A stretch of 64,000 nucleotides of DNA from Lepisosteus oculatus (taxonomy: Eukaryota; Chordata; Actinopteri; Semionotiformes; Lepisosteidae): contig NC_090716.1 of assembly GCF_040954835.1 (NCBI RefSeq), forward strand, positions 11,841,275 to 11,905,274, written 5' to 3'. Under the pieces are notes generated by a model. It ran no database searches. It saw only the letters and a list, made by a program, of their open reading frames with translations, and was not told the DNA's origin. Made by a program: the position numbers and the translations under genes. This document shows, piece by piece, positions 35,483-50,000 of this stretch (positions within the stretch are counted from its first letter, which is position 1; every line of letters starts with the position of its first letter).

Positions 35483-38400
35483 ATATTGGACTTTGTCCAC
35501 CTACGGTACAAAACATTTCTTTCTTTACGTTACGCGAGTACCCGGAGTCCTCTGCCTCGGTCCGAGCCCCCTGTCTTGGTTCTCAGGAGATGTTATTCCA
35601 CCCACTGCCTCACAAGAGGCCTGTCTGGAGGAAGGGGAGGCAGCCAGGAGCAGCAGACACTGCAGGACGTTGCGAGGTTCATCCGAGACCAGGAGTACAA
35701 GAGGATCGTGGTCATGGCTGGGGCTGGCATAAGCACGCCGAGCGGAATCCCAGATTTCAGGTAGTCTAACTGGAATCTGCACACTGTAGCCAACCCGCAT
35801 CTGACTGGGTATCTATTGGTCTGATGCCACAGGAGTGGCTTGGTCAAGGTTAAAGAAGGGTCAGACTGTTGCAATATTGTACATGTATAATTATGTAGTG
35901 ACTGTTGAGGTTCTTGACCCACAGACACCAAGAAACGCAAACTGAATAAAAAAGATGCTTTCTTTTATTTTTGTATCATGAAAAGATCCATTAAGCTGCA
36001 GTTTTTTTAACAATGAATAAATGTCTAATTGGATTGTGATTTATGTCACTGTTAATGTTGAGATGAAGTGTAGAATTGAGCACTTCTTGAGCAGTAGGCA
36101 GCTTTGGTATTTATACTGCTCTGTGTGCATATCTTGTGTTATTCAGTGTGTTATTACTTTCGTCACAGATCACCTGGAAGTGGCCTGTATGATAACCTTC
36201 AGCAGTATGATCTGCCTTACGCTGAAGCCATATTTGAGATCAACTATTTTCGCCACAACCCAAAGCCATTCTTTGCCCTGGCCAAAGAGCTCTATCCAGG
36301 CAATTATCTTCCCAATCTGACTCACTTCTTCATCAGGCTCCTGCATGACAAGGGGCTCCTTCACAGAATGTACACCCAGAACATAGATGGATTAGAGAGA
36401 AGTGAGTATTTGCTGATCTCTTGGTTTTCAGCCTGATGAGGGCTGATCACTACAAATGGAGTGTTTCAGACAGCTGTGACAAAGAGGGCAGAGGCTAGTG
36501 TCAACCAGTAGTGTTTAAAGAAAGAGAAATAATATGGAAATGCTACAATGCAACACTTTTGTGGGCATCTTATAATCTGTCCTGTAAAACAAGAATGCCC
36601 ATTTCAGTTTTTCCATCGTCGGTCTGTTGACAGATTGTGATGGGGTCTTGCTCTTGTTCTTTTTCTCCAGTGGCAGGTATTCCTTCCAGCAAACTAGTGG
36701 AAGCACACGGGACCTTTGCAACTGCCACCTGCACTGTGTGCCGGACGTCGTACCCGGGGGAGGCTCTCAGAGTGGGTGATGTGCCGCGGTGCAGTCCCTC
36801 TGGCATGTGGCTGGCCTGGCAGTGGCAGATTAGATTGAAGGGCTAGTCTTGTCCAGGTCGAAAAGGACTGAAGAGAGGCTCTGTCACAGAGTCGGGGTAA
36901 CAGTACGCTCAAGGCTGAAAGCATGGGTGACTTTCTCTTAAACCCTGTTTATTGGCAAGATGCATATGACAAAAGTTGAGTCGTGATCCTTCCAGCACAG
37001 GCATCTTGCTGGTATAGAAATGTTGGGGGAAGATAGAGGTGAGGTGATGATGCACAGTACCGTGTTTACTGCTTGTGGCTTTACAAGTGATTTCACATGG
37101 TTCCGCGAATCTATGAACAGTTCAGCCATTTAGCTTTTGTTCACACTATACTGTAAATAAAATCTCTCCCAAAAGAAATGTTGTTGCTAGCAGTAGTAAC
37201 CTACACGCCACAAACCTGTCATTGTGGTGTGTGCTTTGCTTCGAAAATCAATCATTTTGACATCCTCTTTAGTTTTGTTATTTGTCTTTCTGCTTTTTTT
37301 CTTGTCTTCTCTCTGTCAGGCGGAAATATTGGAGAGTAAAATCCCCAAATGCCCCAGCTGTAAGGGAGTTCTGAAGCCTGACATTGTGTTCTTCGGGGAG
37401 GAGCTCCCACAGCAGTTCTTTCTGTACCTTACTGACTTCCCTATGGCCGATCTGCTCATCGTCATGGGAACCTCACTGGAGGTGAGGGGCAGACACAGTC
37501 GAGGCTCGGGCCTAGATTAGGTACGGGAACTATTTCATATCTAGGTGAGCAAAAGCAATTTAACCATGTAATTTATAAACCGCATCTATTCAAACGCCGT
37601 TTATGTATTGGAGGAATATGTTTTTCAGGGGATAATGTAAAATCCACTCCTTTGTATAAAAAGTAAACTACCTGTTAAGATTGGAAGAGTATTTTCTAAG
37701 GTAAAAATCTTTTAATATTTCTAAATAAAATTAATGTTTATAATTACATCTCTTATATTGGGCTTCAAGTATTTCTGCCATGCACTCTGCTGATAGACTA
37801 ACTGGGCAATGTTCTGGTTCAATATCAGAAGTGTATCCGTGTTGAGAAAATTAAGATGAATATTTAGAAACCGTCTGAAAAGGCAGAGACTGACATCTTT
37901 TCTGTTTTATAGTAAAAGTCAATGGATTCAATCTGCATGAAATTAACAAGACACCCTTGTCAGAAAGAGATAACACAACTGAGAGGAAGTTTAGAATAAT
38001 TACAGGCTGAATGACTAGAGTTTGACCTTTTCTGAATGCTGTTCTCACACTTCCAGTAGTGTGTGGAGAGACCAGATACACTGTATGGGTTGCTGAGAAC
38101 TGGCTGGTAAAACAGTTTCTGTTCCATCAAACAGCAACACTTGTACAGAATTATTGATGTGATACTGAGCTATCTCTCCATGTTGGAGACTTGACCAGTC
38201 AGATAAAAACTTAAAATCCCATCCTTTATTTAAGCCATTATAAGGGTTTCCTCTTTCATCTTAAATTAGTGCCAGCATTCAATTTAATTTAGTCATTAAT
38301 GTGACTTGCCAAGGATACTAAAATGAATACTGTATACTGTTAAGAAAAATGAAGGACGGGGGGAAATATTAGCATATTTAATTTAATAGCATATTAATAG

Positions 38401-41314
38401 CAGACATTTAATTTCTATTAATATATAAATAAATATTATTTGTTATTAATATTAATATTTTTATATTCATATTAAATTTTGCTAAAAATATGAAGGAAAT
38501 TGGTATAATAAGCTTTGTAATGATCAGAAATGCTGGAATATTTGTGGGTGGTTAGCATAGCTGCCTCGCAGTGCTGGGGCCCTGGGTTCAGTTTCAGACC
38601 TGAGGTGCTCTCTGTATGGAGTTTGTATGTTTTCACTCTGTTATTGTGGGATTCCTCTGGGTGCCCAGATTTAGTTCTACAGTCCAACGATATGCTGGTA
38701 GGTTAATTGGCTTCTGTAAAAATTGGCGCTGGTGTGAGTGCGCGCGTGCCTGTGTTTGTGTCTGTTGTGCCCTGCGATGGAACATTTTCCTGTCTAGGGC
38801 GTATCCTGCTGTGCTCCTGTTGCTTCCCGGAATAGGCTCGGGCTGCCTGAATTGGATAAAGCAATTAGAAAATGGATGGAACATTGGCGTTCGTGTTACT
38901 GGACAATTTGTTTGAAAAAAATCCAGTTTTTCCTGTTCCCAGCGACTGTATACTGACGTCAGCCTTCCTTCGGTGCCCCTTAGTGTGAATTCTTCCTTGC
39001 CTGTGCAGGTGGAGCCCTTTGCCAGTTTGGCGGGTGCGGTGCGGAGCTCTGTGCCTCGAGTTCTCATCAACAGAGACTTGGTGGGGCCCTTCGCCTACCC
39101 TTCCCCCAGGCCGAACGATGTGGTGGAGCAGGGAGACGTGATTACAGGGGTGCAGAAGTTCGTGGACACCCTGGGCTGGGGAGAAGAACTGAATGAGCTC
39201 ATTGCCGTGGAAACCGCAAAGGTATGGCTTTAGTGTAATGAGCTCCTGAATGTGAGGGCCACATTTCACAGTTTAAAGGGAAAATGAAACACTGTATTAT
39301 CATTGGTAAAATCAATTGTGAAGTGTTGCATTTACAGATCAACTTGGTTAAAACATTTACGATTCTTGTCTTTGTTTTGATATCCTCTCCTTTTTAGTCA
39401 TCCTGTTGTAGAATTGGATGTGATCTTAAGATCATTGTCCTACTGGAATAGCAATTTGCTGCCAAAGTTCAGCTTCTTAACAGAGGGCTTAGTTCTTAGC
39501 AAAATTGTTTGCTGAACTGTAGACTCCATTATTCCTTCAGTTCATCTCAGTCAGTCATTAGAGGAAGAAAGTGGTATAGCAGGTTAACCTCACAAGGAGA
39601 GAATGATATTCCTGGTGTATGTTTCTCTTATTTGTGGCACATTTCTAATACAAGGGATCTCTGATGACTTAGTAAGATTTTTACCCAGAACTACTACGTT
39701 AGTCTGAGACTGGGCCATGTCAATTTCCAAATTTGACTAGCATGTCCGTTTTGTACTTTACATTTTTTCACATTAATTTAAGCAGTCATGCCTGTATTCA
39801 CAGTGCATTTCACCTGTTCTGTTTTCTCATATTTTTTGTTTTGAATAGCAGTGACGGCAAACAACCAAACTAAAGGCTAGGGACTAATTTCAAGGCAGCT
39901 GGGTGTATATATGTTTAAGTATGAGTTCCAAGCCTTTGAATATACTTCATTTAATATGTAGTGCATTTAATTTCACAATTTATCTTTACATCCAAGAACA
40001 GTACATACTGTACATTTAAATATGATATATTGTATCTTATGACAACTCATTAAATACGTTGTGGTAACCTGTCCTTTTCTGTAGTGCATTGCCACCTCTT
40101 ATGACTCTGTGGCTGAATATATAGGTCCTTAAATAGTTTATAATTTTTTTAGTAATTAATTCCTGTGGGTGAAGCCTTGGGTGAGTTTAGTTTAGCAGCA
40201 GGATTAGGAGGAGACATGGAAAGTGTTCAGTATCATACTGGGCTCAGAAAAGGTCTTCATGAATAAATTCTGTTGAAATGCAATGAATATATTGCAAGGA
40301 TTAATTTATACATAACTGGGTATTACATTAACAGAATTATGCATGAGTGAAGATGTTTTGGAAATACAGAACACACTAGAAATCTCTTGATGACTAAAGA
40401 AGTCCATGTTAATCTAGTGGCAGTGCATGTTGTATGTCAGCCTCTACAGGAGAAACAATTATTTGTTATTTCTGTTGTGTTCAGTGGAGTTTAAACATCT
40501 TCAGCAGTATGGGTTATGAGGCTTATGAGAAATGAATGATGCAAAGATGCAAGATCCACCAGTAGAAAACCATGGCCTTTCAGACTACCAAACTACAGTT
40601 TTAGTAGTTTCCTTTGATTAGAGATACCTGGGATGATGTGTGCTTATCGTGATCTTACTGTATGGTTTAGGACAGCTCACATTGCTGAAGTATAGCAACT
40701 AGACAAGCTGGAGACTTATTCATACAGCAAAGCAACCACTGGAGAAATCTGAGCACAGTATTTTTCTCAAGGGTACAACAGCAACATCCCAGCCAGGTTT
40801 TGAACTCGTGACCCTCAGGTTTGGCGTCCTGAGCCCTTCAGCGCTGCCTTGACTGGGGGGGTGAGAAAGCTCTCTTTGACCAGCTGCAAGGGTCAAGGGT
40901 GTTGTACTGTATCTTAGACATCTCAGAAATCCTGGGGGGCAATTTTGATTGAAATATCAGCCTATTGTATCTTGCTGTCTGAGGAATGCCGTTCACAGAT
41001 GACTTATGACATCCAAAAGTTGGAGTGGTGATATCGGGACCATAGAGTTTAAGTGTTCAACACAGGAGAAATTTTATTGATTGAGGATGGGAGCTCCCAA
41101 TCTACCTTTTAACTCCAGAATTAATTTGGGAAAGCAGAGACATGATTTTAATGGGGTCTGTAAGCTCCAGAGATCACTGTTCTGTTTTCTTGTTGCTTAA
41201 CCTCAGCACAAAGCTCATAGCTGACAATAATTACCAGGAGGGGGTTCAGTGGCACCAGCTGAGCCTGCTGTGTGTGTTTTACAGCTGCAGATGGGTAAGA
41301 AGAAGGAGAAATGA
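35483..41314 (+). CDS. SIRT3: NAD-dependent deacetylase sirtuin-3, mitochondrial (core exons; first exon uncertain)
   Basis: SIRT3 removes acetyl groups from lysines of mitochondrial matrix enzymes, using NAD. Core exons: 35483-35760, 36169-36401, 36671-36771, 37320-37481, 39009-39221, 41285-41314; all GT-AG with matching phases. The first exon carries presequence-like residues, including RRCYSTHC, which fits a matrix protease site. Then come [18 protein letters not shown] (NAD-binding GAG and Arg), the [20 protein letters not shown] helix, YTQNIDGLE and the catalytic His in VEAHGTF. The four zinc cysteines are ATCTVC and [27 protein letters not shown] and [11 protein letters not shown] complete the fold. 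The protein ends LQMGKKKEK. No ATG occurs in frame in exon 35483-35760 before VVMAG, so an upstream first exon is needed (see 34179-34390). Neighbours PSMD13 and RIC8A match human 11p15.5. Confidence 0.95.
38547..38881 (+). repeat. GGAT-tailed SINE, near full length
   Basis: The head has 'ggttagcatagctgcctcgc' and 'ccctgggttcagtttcag' (like tRNA A and B boxes). The middle has 'tggagtttgtatgttttcac', and the 3' end 'ggataaagcaattagaaaat' leads into ggatgga. It lies in the SIRT3 intron before exon 39009. Confidence 0.8.
40700..40855 (-). repeat. tRNA-like SINE, second family
   Basis: The plus strand reads 'ctcaagggtacaacagcaac', then 'ttttgaactcgtgaccctca', whose reverse complement resembles a tRNA B box. 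It lies in the last SIRT3 intron. Confidence 0.6.
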
Positions 41315-44038
41315 AGAAGCTCAAGTTCTTCCCCATGAATGCGCCAGCTGTGGAAGAAAGGAGTTGAAACCGGACTCGGCGTGTTTGTACTTGACATTAT
41401 TTTTACCCCCTCAATCTGTATGATCATTGAGAAATCATTTCTATAAATGGAGAGAACAAAGTGATTCCTTTGGTGCTGGAGCAAGTCCTTCGGGCTGAAA
41501 CCATTAGTATCAGGTACTTCGGCACAGGGGGAATTTTGCACATAATTATACTGTATTTGCACAATCATAATCTGGTATAGCTACAGTAAATATAGTTGCG
41601 GACATTTTCATTTGTATTACAGACCTATTCTGAAGTTACAAATGGGGACATGTTGATTTCATAGAGCTCCTGTATGTTTTATTTTATATATCAAAATAAT
41701 AGTTTTAATGTCCAATATGTAGTTCTAATCAGATTTGATCCTGGACAAACCTCATTTTAGATGTGTAACGTCTCACAAGATGGTGTTATCACCTTGTTTC
41801 AAGTACTACAATGTTTTTAACATACAATATAGTATGTTAATAGTCGTCATTGGTTTATTATAATGTCCTTCCTATTTCTTTTGTTATAGGTAGCATGATT
41901 AGATTAAATGGAAAGGCCTGTGGCTGAATTGTTTTCATTTTGATGCTGGTTGAAAAACCTTAGAAACTAGAAAAAAATAGGAACTGAGCAAAACTGAGCT
42001 AATAATTTGTCTTTCAGTGAGCTTTGCCAAAAAAATGAAGTACTAATGCCTTTTACTTAATACTTTTGTATTTTCATTTTTGACCTCATGAAACTACCCC
42101 AAAAGAATTGGGAAGTATGGCCAAGCTATAACACAGTCATACGTCTAGAATATCCTTCTTCATTAATAATAATTCCAGAATGTTGCCATATGTTATAATG
42201 ACTTCCAAAACTACACAGTTTTGTTGAACTAACCCCATTCTGTATATTTTGAGCTGTCCCAGCACCTGGATGAAGACAGTAGCAACTGCTGATTTTTATA
42301 GAACTGTTTTCAGGAGCCATTTTGTTTTCTTAAGGCCCATGAAACCTGCTCCCACTGTTTTGGTATGCACCCAAAAACATTCAAAAGGAAAATTAACAGA
42401 AAATCTATTTTCTATACAAACTGGTACTCAGTTTTATTCTGATACAAGCCATACAGTACATATTATATAACATGTATAAATGTAAGCATAAGTACAGTAG
42501 AGTGTTTAAATGAACCCACTGCTCACTTGTTCTGGGCTCTGAAGTACTTATTGGTGATCTGTACAGATTGGATTTATAACCCCTGCATGGGAAGCAACTC
42601 ATACTAGTGATTAGCTGACTGATATCCTGGATGTTGCCATGGTACCAGGACAGTGAATTCATGTTGAATGAGTGTCGCAGAATTGCTGGCAGACCTGTCA
42701 AGATGTCTTTATTCAAGTTTACTGTGGTTAATTTACTGTAGAACGTCTGCACTTTTACTATGGTTTTACAATAGTCTTGATTTGGATTTAATATACTTTC
42801 ACTGTGCCATACTCGACCTTGCTGAATGGATTATTATGACCAGAAAGGACAACTCTAAGAAGAGGGTTTCAAAAACATTTATTTCAATATTTCACATTGG
42901 ACTTTGTTTCAAATTAATAAATTAATGAAGATGTCTATTTTTGCTCTAAATGAAGCCACCAATTCCCATAGTAATTTGGGTACATCAGGAGAAGAGTCAT
43001 GGCTCGTCACAATGTAGACAGGATTCGGCACCTCCGGTTGTACCAACTGCGTGCAGGTATCTTGGAGATGACAATATTGCAGCTTCAGCGTGCCTGCAAG
43101 ACCCACTGAAGAGAGAGAGTGTCACAGATTGTGCCAAGTCCTTATAGTGAACAGAAAAGGGCAAGAAAACATCAAGACCATTTAAGCATCGGAACTGCAA
43201 AAGATTACAAAACTTTGGTGAAAAGGTTTTAGTGCTACAGGTGAACAGAGCCTGCTGAGGAAGGTTCCTTTGTTTCAGAGATGGGGAAAAAAGCATACTT
43301 TGTTGTTGTTTTTTTTGCTCTTTACTTTAAACATCTTAAACATAAATGTTAGACACAGTACAACATAATAGAGTGAAGCCAGAGCACAAGGTAGAATTGT
43401 GAAAAGAGATTCTAAAACTACAGTTTTGTTTCTTTTTTCTTCAAAATTGGCGAGAGGGAGTGATCGCTACAAAATAGTTAACGGACATGCAGAAAAAACA
43501 TTTTTGATTTTACATTACTCTTTCAGCCATATCAGGAACAGCCTAATCTTAAGGAAAGAATTAAGCACCTAAAACACAACTTACTAGGCACAACTGAGAA
43601 AGGTTTGAGAAACATTTGCTAGTTCATGGTCTTAACAAAGCTGTATTTTGCAACAAGTCAATGACTAGCCAAAGATTCAAAAGTTTGACATAACCAAAAC
43701 AGGAGTTTTTAGAGTTATAAAGCGTAGAGGAAAGAGCACAGTTCTTGTTACAGAAATGCAAAGTACCACTCGAGCATTTCAGCACTTCTCAGAATTTTTT
43801 TCTGGAAACTCCATGCCATTCCTTACACTTTTAAGGAAACATTCGATGTGAGCTGTATTTAATGAACACCTTGTGTTTATCCTCTTGCCGGAATGGGTTC
43901 TGCAATGTACAGCAGACATGACACCAGAAAACAAAGGTAAAATCAATGAACTGGAATCAGGAAGTCTTTTTCCCTTCAGGCTCGTGTTACACAGCACCAG
44001 TATCGTATGGAGCAAACTCTGATCAAGTGTGGTTCCAG
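41315..44038. other. 3' ends of SIRT3 and RIC8A, tail to tail
   Basis: The two genes converge across 2.7 kb. I see no further coding exon. AATAAA at 42916-42921 (plus) and its reverse complement at 42878-42883 (minus) are possible poly(A) signals for SIRT3 and RIC8A. If both are used, the transcripts overlap by tens of bases. Confidence 0.45.
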
Positions 44039-47000
44039 TTAGTTGTCATCGCTGTCCGAGTCAGACGACAGCCTCTGCTCAGCCACTCTGTGCATGTCTT
44101 CTTCTAACGTCACCAGCTTGCCATCCGGTCCCACTCTCATAGGCTGTATCACCTGCTCCCTGAAAGGAGAGATAGCAGCTTTTAACCCAAAGCAAATCAA
44201 CATGAAATCTGTAGGTTTTAAATTTAATTGACAAGCCCACGATGGCACAGAGGTTAGCGCTGGGGCCCTGGGTTCTGTTCCTGGGGTGCTATGTGTGTGT
44301 GGAGTTTGTATGTTCACAGGTGTTCACATGAGTTTCCTCCAAGTTCTGCGGTTTCCTCCCGCAGTCCAAAGACATACCGGCAGGTTAACTGGCTTTTGGG
44401 AAAACTGGCCTTAATGTGAGTGTGCATCTGCCTGCCTTGTGATGGACCGGGACGATAACCTTGCACCCACTGCTGGCCCGGAGAGACTCTGGCTCCCTTG
44501 TGACCCCATATTGGATAAAGCAGTTAGAAAATGGATGGATGACTACACCAATTGTTTATGTTGCCCATATAAAGGAGGATTTACCTATTTAAAAAAAAAC
44601 GGTTTCTAACCTGCTCGGTATGTTCATCTACAGTATCGGCTTCAGGGGGCTTTTTTTCTCAGCTGAACGCAGGTTGCTATTGAACTGCATAGTGGCCATT
44701 AATGATATATCAGCCCCGAGCAGCGGGTGAGCTGTACCCTGCAGAGTGCTTAAAGGACAGCAGCAGTGCCTCCCACCCTGCCTTCTTAACATGCTGTCAG
44801 TCATGCTGGAGTGACAGCTGCCCCTCACTCCAGTTGTCCCTCACGCTGTGAGCCTTTTGCATAAGAGGATCACTTGAAAACATCGGTGCCAAATGTCGGG
44901 TTGACACAACCCTGTCTGCCTAGGACAGTGCAGCTGGCAGGATTTACAGCTGTGAGAACTATCGGGATTTCGGCATGAATGGCCCCTAAAATGGGACCTG
45001 ATCTTCATCTAAGTCAAAATAATAAATCATATTTGACAACGTTAGGAAACATCTCGGTGAATGGAAAATCAATATGTGCTCTGCTGCCTGGATTTGAGTC
45101 TAAACTGGGATATTCGGCGTCGTTTTCCCATGAGCTGCTACCCCATATATAGGAAGTTAGCGTGTTAGTTGCATAAGCCGTCAGTGCAGAAAGCTTAGGG
45201 AGCAGTCGGAGTGACATTATCCAGACCTGATGATAAGCAGATGCACTGAATGAATAAAAATAGAGTTGGTATATTGATTGTCTAGAGCTTCTTAATGGGT
45301 ACAGTGTAACAACATCACTGCCTGCAGAGAGGGTCCTATACATCTACAGTCTTATTGCATGCAGGCACTTGTTTATTAGCAAAGGCATGGTGTGCGTATG
45401 ACATTTAAATCTAAGAGGAGACGACATATCAGTGTGTATGACAGCCTGGGATGTGACAGACTCCACATTACATGAGCTGTCAGGCTAATCAAAGACTTGT
45501 ACTCCAGAGGTGACACATTATAATTTATTTGCATTATGAATGACATACTTCCATGGTATCCTAGAGGATGCTGAAAGTTTTGAAATATGCAGAAATCCAC
45601 AGGGAGGGGTATTTATTGGTAACTATGTCTGACTGGCAATGTTACCCAGTGCATATCAGATTAAGAGGCAAACACCTGAGATCAGGATAATACCCTGCAG
45701 CCCATCCTGTCTCACACAGAGCTTCATTAGCAACTTCAAACACTGTTTGTTTTCCATCAGAAGTCAACAACGTGCTCCTGGATGTTTATTTTCACGTGAC
45801 AATGTGAAAGTGAAAGAGAGCATGTTGAAGAGCAGGGTGTTCAGACAAAGGCCAGGGTTAGTATGAACAAAAACAATAGTGAGCATGTTTGAGCTTGGAG
45901 AGAAATTAGACCGCAAAAACTGTCAGCAGCACCAGTGGCATGTTGTACGCTTCGTGTTAGACAGCATGGCAGTGTAATCTTCTGTTGTTTCCACCCATTG
46001 CAGTGTTGCAACAATGAGTGAACATCAATTGCTGATTACAGGTATGGAACTTAAAAGCTGTACAGTTCATGTATAACTTACTGTAGGTACCTGCAATGCA
46101 TATTTTCTCTTGCTTTCTGTATTTTCCTTCAGCAAAAAAGATGACAATTTATGTCAGATGCAATGTGCTGTAGTTGATATTCATACGGTGCCTTACGTTT
46201 TCTCAACGTGGATTTGAAAATACGCCAACATTGGAGACCTTGACAAATGTGGTATGAAACCCCCTGACATTTCTAAAATTATGCTCATCTGTTTTCAGTT
46301 TCTCTATGTAAATCCTCTCAATGTAATTGAGAGTCATCACACACAAGGGCACGAGGAAGGCACCATGGGCCACAGAATTCAAAAAGATTGAAAGATTCTT
46401 CTGCTTGACAGCTGTGAAATTGAAAAGCATAAATTCTATACTGTCCACAACATTTGCTAATTTTGAAAATGATTCAAAAGACATCTGTTCTACTGTCTGT
46501 CAGTAGTGCAATTTCCTACCTCGAGAGTTTGTCGAACATATTGACTAACTTCATTGCTTCATATTCTTTTTGTTCATCTGTCATTCCCTCCATGGGGTTG
46601 GGTAGTTTCTCCTCTACACGGCCTGTCACTGGATTAATGCTGAAAAGGAACAACAAAAAATAATAATTTACCTAAAGGCGATTTATAGACTTTGAAGTTA
46701 ATACATAATGCGCCATGAAATATTCTAGTGATGTGCTTACTAAGTTCTGAGTTAAAGGCGAAGAAGACAAAGTGTGCTGGAAAAAGCTAGCACAACGCTT
46801 GCTCGATCTGATTAAAAGAATGCCATTTGCTATTACAACACATCATCCTGAATTCAGTCAATGGTGAGGGTCCAATCTCACAGAAATGAACTGCTTCTTT
46901 CTCGAAAGCAGCTTTTTTCAGCACTGGACTAAGGTTCCGTTTTAAACCTGACTGTACATCATCAATCACACAATCAGATACGGAATTTATACTGAAAGCA

Positions 47001-50000
47001 GCTTTCTCGGTCACCATCACAAGGCACATGTTTGATGTGAAACCACAAATGATGATCATATATTAATGGTGAAAATTGTTAAACAGTAATACTTCACTGC
47101 ATTAGATGCAATACAGACCATACAAAGTATGTATTTTTTGTGGTCTGTATTTCAAGCTATCATCTGCCAGGTTGTGGGGGTCGAGTCCCTCATGCAGACA
47201 CTGCTGTCTTGAGCGAGGTGCTGTACCCCAGTTGCTCCAAGTCTGTGGGGAGCATCATTGCGGTGGTCATCCCTGTGATGGACTAGTGGTCCATCCAGGC
47301 TCGGGGGGCAGAATATGTGCTCTCTATTCCTCTTAACGCAGTAGAAACCAGGATATGTTCACGCCAGAACAGCTGTCGTGGCTCTGGTCTGGCTTTTCGC
47401 TCGACCTTTTCCCCACTCGTAATGGGTAAAAGGTGCCGCTTACTTGGGTTTTGCTTCCTTGTACTCCTCCGTGTCCGTGTCTTCGTCCTCCGAGTACCTG
47501 CCTTGGCTCCTTCCGCCCCCCATCAGGCCCCGGGCGGCCAGCAGGCCGGCGGCGTTGCCATAGCCGGTGTACTTGACGAACCTGGAGACTGAGCGCAGGA
47601 CACAGGGAGGCCCTGAGGAGCAGCCGGGCCAGTTCTCCACAAACAGCCAACCACAGTTTGACCATGCAAGAGCGGATACTCACTGGGACCACACTGTTTT
47701 AAAGTCAATATCAAGTGTCCCAGCGCAAACAAGCACTTACTGAGTGTGCTCTCCAAGCCTGTGGTCGTTAAACCCAACCAGACAGTGTTTCCGAACAAAT
47801 CGGACCTGTGACTGTTCACAAACACACACTTGAAGCAGAACAGTAGGATGGCTTATAATGCACATACATCAAAATGAGCCTAGATCAAATATCTTTCTCA
47901 ATGATTAAAAATGCATATGGATGTTAACCGAGAGCTGTATTCACTCAGTTCACTGATAAGAGTACAATTTAAGAAGGGATTATACAAAAAGACAAAAGGG
48001 TTCCCATTTAAAAAAACGATGAAAAAGGTTAAACTACTGTACGTAACAAGGTAAATACTAATGATCTAAACCAAACCAAGAAAGTGTTCAGGAAACATTA
48101 AATATATATTTTTAAATGCACACCTGGCATCAAGGCTGACTCCAGCCCGGTCATAAGGTCATTCTTGCAGAGCACTGTACAATAACTGAATTTCTTTACG
48201 TTTCCAAATAAATAACAGTCTGTGCTCCAGCTGTGGAGCTCCACTCACCACTCTCCTTGCAGAGCACGAAGAGTAACTCCGCAGCGCAGTGCTTGACGTC
48301 AGTGTCTATGTGTGTCATCAGACGCACCAGCTTGTTCCGCAGGGCGCTGCCCACCTCTGGGCGGTTCTTCACATCGCGCAGTGGAGGGAGAACCTACCAG
48401 GACGCACAGCCAAAAAACAGAAGGCCAAACACGATGGCTTTGAGCTGAAGGAGGCAGTGTGAGAGACCTACAGCTATGAAAGTTAACCACACTGAACAGG
48501 GAGTCATTTGTGGCTGCTGCCCCCAGAAACACTGCAAGGTAACAGTGCCTCCACTGGTTAACAAAGTACAAGGCGGCGTAGCAGGAAAGCAGGCCTCACC
48601 TTCATCCTCAGGAATTTCCTGGTCTCTCTGTGAACGCGAGCACTCTCTGTCAGGAGATTCAGGGAGGGGGTGAGGGTCTCTTTTAGCTTGTGCCCCTGGC
48701 ATTTAACAAAAAGAAAAGCATTCGATTTAGAAAAAGTAACAGAGAAAAGGAGAAACAGTTATGCACAGTTGTGTACCTGGCAGTGGTCTGAGCCAGTGTT
48801 GTCCATAAGAAGATAGGTGACACCACTACAGACAGAGTTGCTGCTGAGTACAGAATTCTTGAAGCCAAATGTTTCACAAGTTTGTTAGTTTAAAAACTCT
48901 ATACCATGTCATCTTTAAGATATATATATATAGTATATTAAAAATGTTTACAAGTTTTAAAGCAGATTTTAAAATGAGAATCTCCAGTCAGTTTGAGTAA
49001 GGCCCCATGACAAGGGCTTCATATTCTAATTCAAATGGACCATATATACCGAGATGCATTAAAAACGAAAATCTGTGTTCCGTAAAAAAAAGTATTAGAA
49101 CCAGAAACGTGTACAATAGACAATTATTCACTAACCCAGCTAATACTGAAATTGCTTTTAATGAGAATTCCAGCTCCTGTTTGTTTTCCTGAATACCCAG
49201 GGCCCATCTGCAATGCGTCTCTGTTGTAATACCTGCCTTAAAAACACTCGCAAGCAATCAAGCAAATAATCAGCGCAGCTCCTTGCAGACGCTCTCGTGC
49301 GAAAAACACGATACTCTCCAAGGCAAAAAAATCTCACTGGTGCCTTTTCCTAAATTCAGAGGGATTCAGTAAGCTGGAAGGCAACCTAGGTTTTCAAGCA
49401 CAGCCTCCTTAGGTTTGAACACCATCATATGTCATATTTACCTCCTTCAGCTTTCCTCATAAGCTTAAAAGACTGAAAAAACTACAGAGACAAACTGTGA
49501 ATTTAAATTTAAATTGTATTTAGACCCTTTTATGAAACTCCAAGTTTGAGAAGCAACATTTATATTTCATTTTAAAAAAAAGATAAGCATGATGAGGCCA
49601 TTCGGCTTACTGTATGTTGTTCGAGTTTCACTGAGAGATGCAAGGAGACGGTAAGATAATAACAGAATCCCACGTAAGAATACGCATTGCAGAGAACAGC
49701 AAAAACCATGAACAGCTAATTATACATCCATCCATTTTCTAATCTCTTCTTGCAATTCAGGGTTCTGGGTCCCTGTAGGGGAATAATCTCTAACCCCAGA
49801 ACGGAGGACTCACCCGATCCAGCCTCTTCTCCATGAAGTCCAGCAGCATGTTGACGGCGTCCATATTAACCCCCATGTACTCAATGGAGCCCTGCTGGAC
49901 CTTGGGCATAAGCAGCACGTCCAGGCACATCAGGGGCAGGTTCCCCAGCAGATTCACTGTGTGACTGAGACACAGACCCTGCACTCAGATGCTGGAAGTG

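Noticed and set aside
38633-39070. 145-codon minus-strand open frame
   Set aside because: It overlaps a SINE and the reverse of SIRT3 exon 39009-39221.
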